The position numbers were made by a program, and so were the translations under genes. From JALORV01 sp963791235 (lineage in GTDB: Bacteria > Pseudomonadota > Gammaproteobacteria > Burkholderiales > Burkholderiaceae_F), in contig CAWBRW010000026.1 of the NCBI GenBank assembly GCA_963791235.1, positions 1 to 64,000 on the forward strand: DNA of 64,000 nt, written 5' to 3'. The notes beneath the pieces are model-generated. The model searched no databases, was not told where the DNA came from, and saw only the letters and a program-made list of their open reading frames with translations. Position 1 is the first letter of the stretch. Each line of letters starts with the position of its first letter. This document shows positions 61,081-64,000 of the stretch, one piece after another.

Positions 61081-62082
61081 ATGAAGCAGAGCAATGACGG
61101 GCAGTTTCGGAGCGGGCTCGCCCGCTGGGTGGTGGGGGCTGCTACGGCCCTGCTTGTGGCAGGCAGCGTCTCGGCTCAGACCAAGCTCAAGTTCGCGCAC
61201 GTGTACGAGGTCAGCGAGCCGTATCACACCGCTGCCCTGTGGGCGGCGGGCGAGATCGCCAAGCGCACCAGCAATCGCTACACGGTCGAGGTGTTCCCGG
61301 CCTCCACGCTCGGCAAGGAGACCGACATCAACCAGGGGCTGACGCTCGGCACGGTCGACATCATCTATACGGGGCAACTATTCGCCGGCCGCACCTACGG
61401 GCCCATCGCCATCGGCGGCGCGCCCTACATGTTCCGCGACTTCAACCACTGGAAAGCGTTCTCGACCAGTCCGCTGTTCGGCGAACTCGCCGAGGGCTAC
61501 CGCGTCAAGAGTGGCGGCAACAAGGTCCTGGCGATCACCTACTACGGCGAGCGACAGGTCACGTCGAACAAGCCGATCAACAGGCCCGAGGACATGAAGG
61601 GCCTGAAGATCCGCGTGCCGGACGCGCCGCTCTACACGATGTTCCCGCGCGCGGTCGGCGCCAATCCGACGCCGATCGCCTTCGCCGAGGTGTACCTGGC
61701 GCTGCAGAACGGCACGGTCGACGCGCAGGAAAACCCGCTGCCGACGATCGACGCGAAGAAGTTCTACGAAGTGCAGAAGTACATCGTGCTGACCGGGCAC
61801 ATCACCGACGCGCTGCTGACGATCGTCGGCGCGCCGACGTGGAACAAGCTGTCGGACGCCGACAAGAAGATCTTCGAGGAGGTGCTGCGGGAAGCCGCGG
61901 CGCGCGCGACCGCCCAGATCATCGAGATCGAGGCCAAGCTCGGCGCCGAGTTCACCAAGCGCGGCAAGGACGTCGTCAAGGTCGACCGCGCGCCGTTCCG
62001 CGAAGCGGTGGCCAAGATGCACAACGGAAACGACGCGACCTGGGACAAGGCGACGTACGACAAGCTGCAGGCGCTTAAGTAG
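61081..62082 (+). CDS. dctP: TRAP transporter substrate-binding protein (DctP)
   Basis: 333 residues from ATG 61081, after AGGAGGAGAC. A signal peptide (LARWVVGAATALLVAGSVSA) precedes QTKLKFAHVYEVSEPYHTAA. The ligand-contacting segments ADMKGLKIRVPD-type (PEDMKGLKIRVPDAPLYTMF) and ALQNGTVDAQENPLPTIDAK are typical of DctP proteins. The ligand is probably a sugar acid, given the neighbouring dehydratase. It is separated from dctQM by the uxaA-like gene. Confidence 0.95.
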   Translation: MKQSNDGQFRSGLARWVVGAATALLVAGSVSAQTKLKFAHVYEVSEPYHTAALWAAGEIAKRTSNRYTVEVFPASTLGKETDINQGLTLGTVDIIYTGQLFAGRTYGPIAIGGAPYMFRDFNHWKAFSTSPLFGELAEGYRVKSGGNKVLAITYYGERQVTSNKPINRPEDMKGLKIRVPDAPLYTMFPRAVGANPTPIAFAEVYLALQNGTVDAQENPLPTIDAKKFYEVQKYIVLTGHITDALLTIVGAPTWNKLSDADKKIFEEVLREAAARATAQIIEIEAKLGAEFTKRGKDVVKVDRAPFREAVAKMHNGNDATWDKATYDKLQALK

Positions 62083-62201
62083 GTGTCAGATCGCGGCGGC
62101 AGGTCACGGGCCCGCCGCCGCGCTACCCCAAGCCGGACCGGGGTCCTGGCGCCATGCAGCACAGCTGCCGTTCGCCGTGCTCGCCTACGTGCACCCGGGA
62201 C

Positions 62202-63314
62202 CTAGGGCTTGATGACCTCCTGCTGGCTCGCGGGGAGCGGCGGCTCCTGACCTGGCAGGCTCGCAAGATAGCTTTCCCACACCTCATCGTTGGGATCGAC
62301 GTAGCGCAGGCGCACCGGAATCCAGTCGAGTTCCGGAGAAATCCAGAATTCGACGCCACGATTCGACTCGGGGGTCTTCGGCCGCACGACCTTCAATGTC
62401 GACATCGCCTTGCCCTGGATCGTGACCGACTCGAAACCGTCGACGACGAACGTGTAGGTCTCGACCTTGCGTCGCGCCACCTGGAAGCTGACCTGTGACC
62501 CGGGGCTGAAGCGCCACGGATACGCCTGCACGAGCAACGGCAGGTGAAACTGCAGCGACAGCGGATCCTGCGTGCCTTCCTCGAACGGCATCGGCTCACC
62601 GGCGCCGCGGCCGGCGAAGCTGACGATGTGACGGTTCCAGTCGAATTCCACCGACACTTCGCGATTCGCGATATCCACGCGCTCGACATACCTGTCCGGC
62701 GCAATACCGAATGGCTTCAGTTCACCGGTGGAGCGCAGATCGAGCAGGCCGGGCGGATCGACCGTGCGCAGCCACAACTCATAGCGGCCCTGCTCGAGAT
62801 CGATCGACCAGTCGACGTACACCAGCGCCTCGATAGCGCGCATCCGCGTGTACGTCGTGCGGTAGGCGATGCGTCCCTTGGTCGCCACCTCCTTGACCCC
62901 GGGTGGCAGCGTTGAAGTCTCGGCAGTCGGCGCGGCGGCAACCGCTGGAGGCGGCGGCGGCTCCGGAGGCGGTGGCGCCGGCTCCGGAAGTGGCTCGGGC
63001 GGTGGTGCAGGAGCAGGAGGAGCAACGGGTGCCGGCGGGGCTGGAGTCATGCTCGGCGTGCGCGGTGTCGCAACCGGCTTGCGCGGAGTCGGCGCCGGCG
63101 CCGCTGCCGGCGCTGGGGCGGCTGCCGGCGCTGGTGGCTTCAGCAGCGCGATCGAAATCGTTGTCTGCGTGGGCGCCTGCGGCGTCGCCATCGCGAGTTC
63201 GCGCCGCACGCCAATTAAGGCCGCGGCATGCATCAGCAGCACGACAGACAGCACGACAGTGCTGCGGCCGAATCGGCGGCCACGCCAGTCGCTCAAGGGG
63301 ATCGGTGTCTGCAT
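62202..63314 (-). CDS. DUF3108-domain protein with Pro-rich linker
   Basis: 370 residues from ATG 63314 (MQTPIPLSDWRGRRFGRSTV). A single N-terminal membrane anchor (VVLSVVLLMHAAALIGV) is followed by about 80 residues rich in Pro and Ala, giving a TonB-like outline. The C-terminal DUF3108 domain (GRIAYRTTYTRMRAIEALVY, ANREVSVEFDWNRHIVSFAG and VEFWISPELDWIPVRLRYVD) is beta-rich and periplasmic. Function unknown. It is divergent from the FAH-family gene at the window end. Confidence 0.88.
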   Translation of the reverse strand: MQTPIPLSDWRGRRFGRSTVVLSVVLLMHAAALIGVRRELAMATPQAPTQTTISIALLKPPAPAAAPAPAAAPAPTPRKPVATPRTPSMTPAPPAPVAPPAPAPPPEPLPEPAPPPPEPPPPPAVAAAPTAETSTLPPGVKEVATKGRIAYRTTYTRMRAIEALVYVDWSIDLEQGRYELWLRTVDPPGLLDLRSTGELKPFGIAPDRYVERVDIANREVSVEFDWNRHIVSFAGRGAGEPMPFEEGTQDPLSLQFHLPLLVQAYPWRFSPGSQVSFQVARRKVETYTFVVDGFESVTIQGKAMSTLKVVRPKTPESNRGVEFWISPELDWIPVRLRYVDPNDEVWESYLASLPGQEPPLPASQQEVIKP

Positions 63315-63390
63315 CGTGTGCGCCCGCGGGCGGCGGGCCTCACCGCTAAGATACCGGCTTCCTTCAAAGCCGAAGATCCGACCTGCTCCG

Positions 63391-64000
63391 ATGAAGCTCG
63401 CCACCTTGAAGGATGGCTCGCGTGATGGGCAACTGGTCGTCGTTTCCCGCGACCTCACGATGGCCCACCATGCCGCCGGCATCGCCGGTCGCCTGCAGAA
63501 CGCGCTCGACGACTGGAGCTTCATCGCCCCGCAGCTCGACGACCTGTACCAGACGCTGAACGAGGGCCGCGCCCGGCACGCGTTCCCGTTCGATCCGCGC
63601 GTCGCGATGGCGCCGCTGCCGCGCGCGTACCAGTGGGCGGACGGCTCCGCCTACGTCAACCACGTGGAACTGGTGCGCAAGGCGCGCGGCGCCGACATGC
63701 CGCCGTCGTTCTGGACCGATCCGTTGATGTACCAGGGCGGCTCCGACGACCTGCTCGGTCCGCACGATCGCATCATCTGTCCCAGTGAGGAGTTCGGCAT
63801 CGATTTCGAGGCCGAGGTCGCGGTGATCACCGATGACGTGAAAATGGGAACGACCGCAGCCGATGCGATCGCACATGTGCGGCTGCTGATGCTGGTGAAC
63901 GACGTCAGCCTGCGCAACCTGATTCCGGGCGAGCTGGCAAAGGGCTTCGGTTTCTTCCAGAGCAAGCCGGCGACTGCGTTCTCGCCGGTGGCGGTCACCC
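63391..64000 (+). CDS. fumarylacetoacetate hydrolase family protein (partial, runs off window)
   Basis: 203 residues are visible from ATG 63391 (MKLATLKDGSRDGQLVVVSR). FRMAPLPRAYQW-like sequence (VAMAPLPRAYQWADGSAYVN), GIDFEAEVAVITDDVKMGTT and LLMLVNDVSLRNLIPGELAK match a 330-residue FAH-family group of betaproteobacteria, often placed in tyrosine breakdown as fumarylacetoacetase. The acidic metal-binding residues lie in the DFEAEVAV segment. If so it would complete the pathway begun by hppD and phhA elsewhere. The 3' end is missing. Confidence 0.88.
   Translation, partial: MKLATLKDGSRDGQLVVVSRDLTMAHHAAGIAGRLQNALDDWSFIAPQLDDLYQTLNEGRARHAFPFDPRVAMAPLPRAYQWADGSAYVNHVELVRKARGADMPPSFWTDPLMYQGGSDDLLGPHDRIICPSEEFGIDFEAEVAVITDDVKMGTTAADAIAHVRLLMLVNDVSLRNLIPGELAKGFGFFQSKPATAFSPVAVT

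Overview
The window is high-GC and reads like a betaproteobacterium, probably from or near the Burkholderiales. The order tRNA-Tyr, tRNA-Gly, tRNA-Thr, tuf, tRNA-Trp, secE, nusG, rplKAJL, rpoB is the classic beta/gammaproteobacterial arrangement. The type II secretion cluster, with a divergent gspC followed by gspG-N and then gspDEF, is the betaproteobacterial layout. No mobile element, CRISPR array or rRNA gene was seen.

Layout: (1) 1-8.8 kb, minus strand: rpoB (partial), rplL, rplJ, rplA, rplK, nusG, secE, tRNA-Trp, tuf, and tRNA-Thr, -Gly and -Tyr. (2) 9-12 kb: a disrupted GNAT gene and a LytS/LytTR-type two-component pair whose sensor carries an unusual proline-rich, repeat-bearing extracytoplasmic region. 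(3) 12.3-15.8 kb: a small membrane protein, an Lrp regulator divergent from hppD-phhA (phenylalanine to homogentisate), and an EF-hand protein. (4) 15.9-28.3 kb: a T2SS cluster, gspC on minus and gspGHIJKLMNDEF on plus. The secretin reading continues through a Pro/Ala linker into a SPOR-like domain. (5) 28.4-42.4 kb: arginase, an aminotransferase, a GNAT, an M3 oligopeptidase, a DUF1800/DUF1501 pair, a fused indolepyruvate ferredoxin oxidoreductase, and small unknowns. (6) 42.4-62.1 kb: a sugar-acid catabolic island. It has an ABC sugar importer, a TRAP importer, an IlvD/Edd-type aldonate dehydratase, a UxaA-type dehydratase, three SDRs, two D-2-hydroxyacid dehydrogenases, two Ldh2-type dehydrogenases and a FAH-family hydrolase. 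One FadR-type GntR regulator gene lies inside it. (7) The window ends with a DUF3108 protein and the start of another FAH-family gene.

Two observations stand out. First, two divergent promoter regions 12 kb apart in the catabolic island carry an almost identical 19-bp sequence centred on TGGTCwGACCA (44282-44300 and 56611-56629). This suggests one GntR regulator controls both halves. Second, genes between about 7.7 and 25.5 kb (and four more sites at 43-55.5 kb) are broken by roughly 80 frameshifts. Every one I could trace is in the +1 direction, as from single-base insertions. gspI, gspE, gspF and nearly all genes from 25.5 to 53 kb read clean. An uncorrected insertion-type sequencing or assembly error is the simplest explanation, so these genes are annotated as one gene each, with corrected reading described. 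Coordinates of disrupted genes cover the whole inferred gene.
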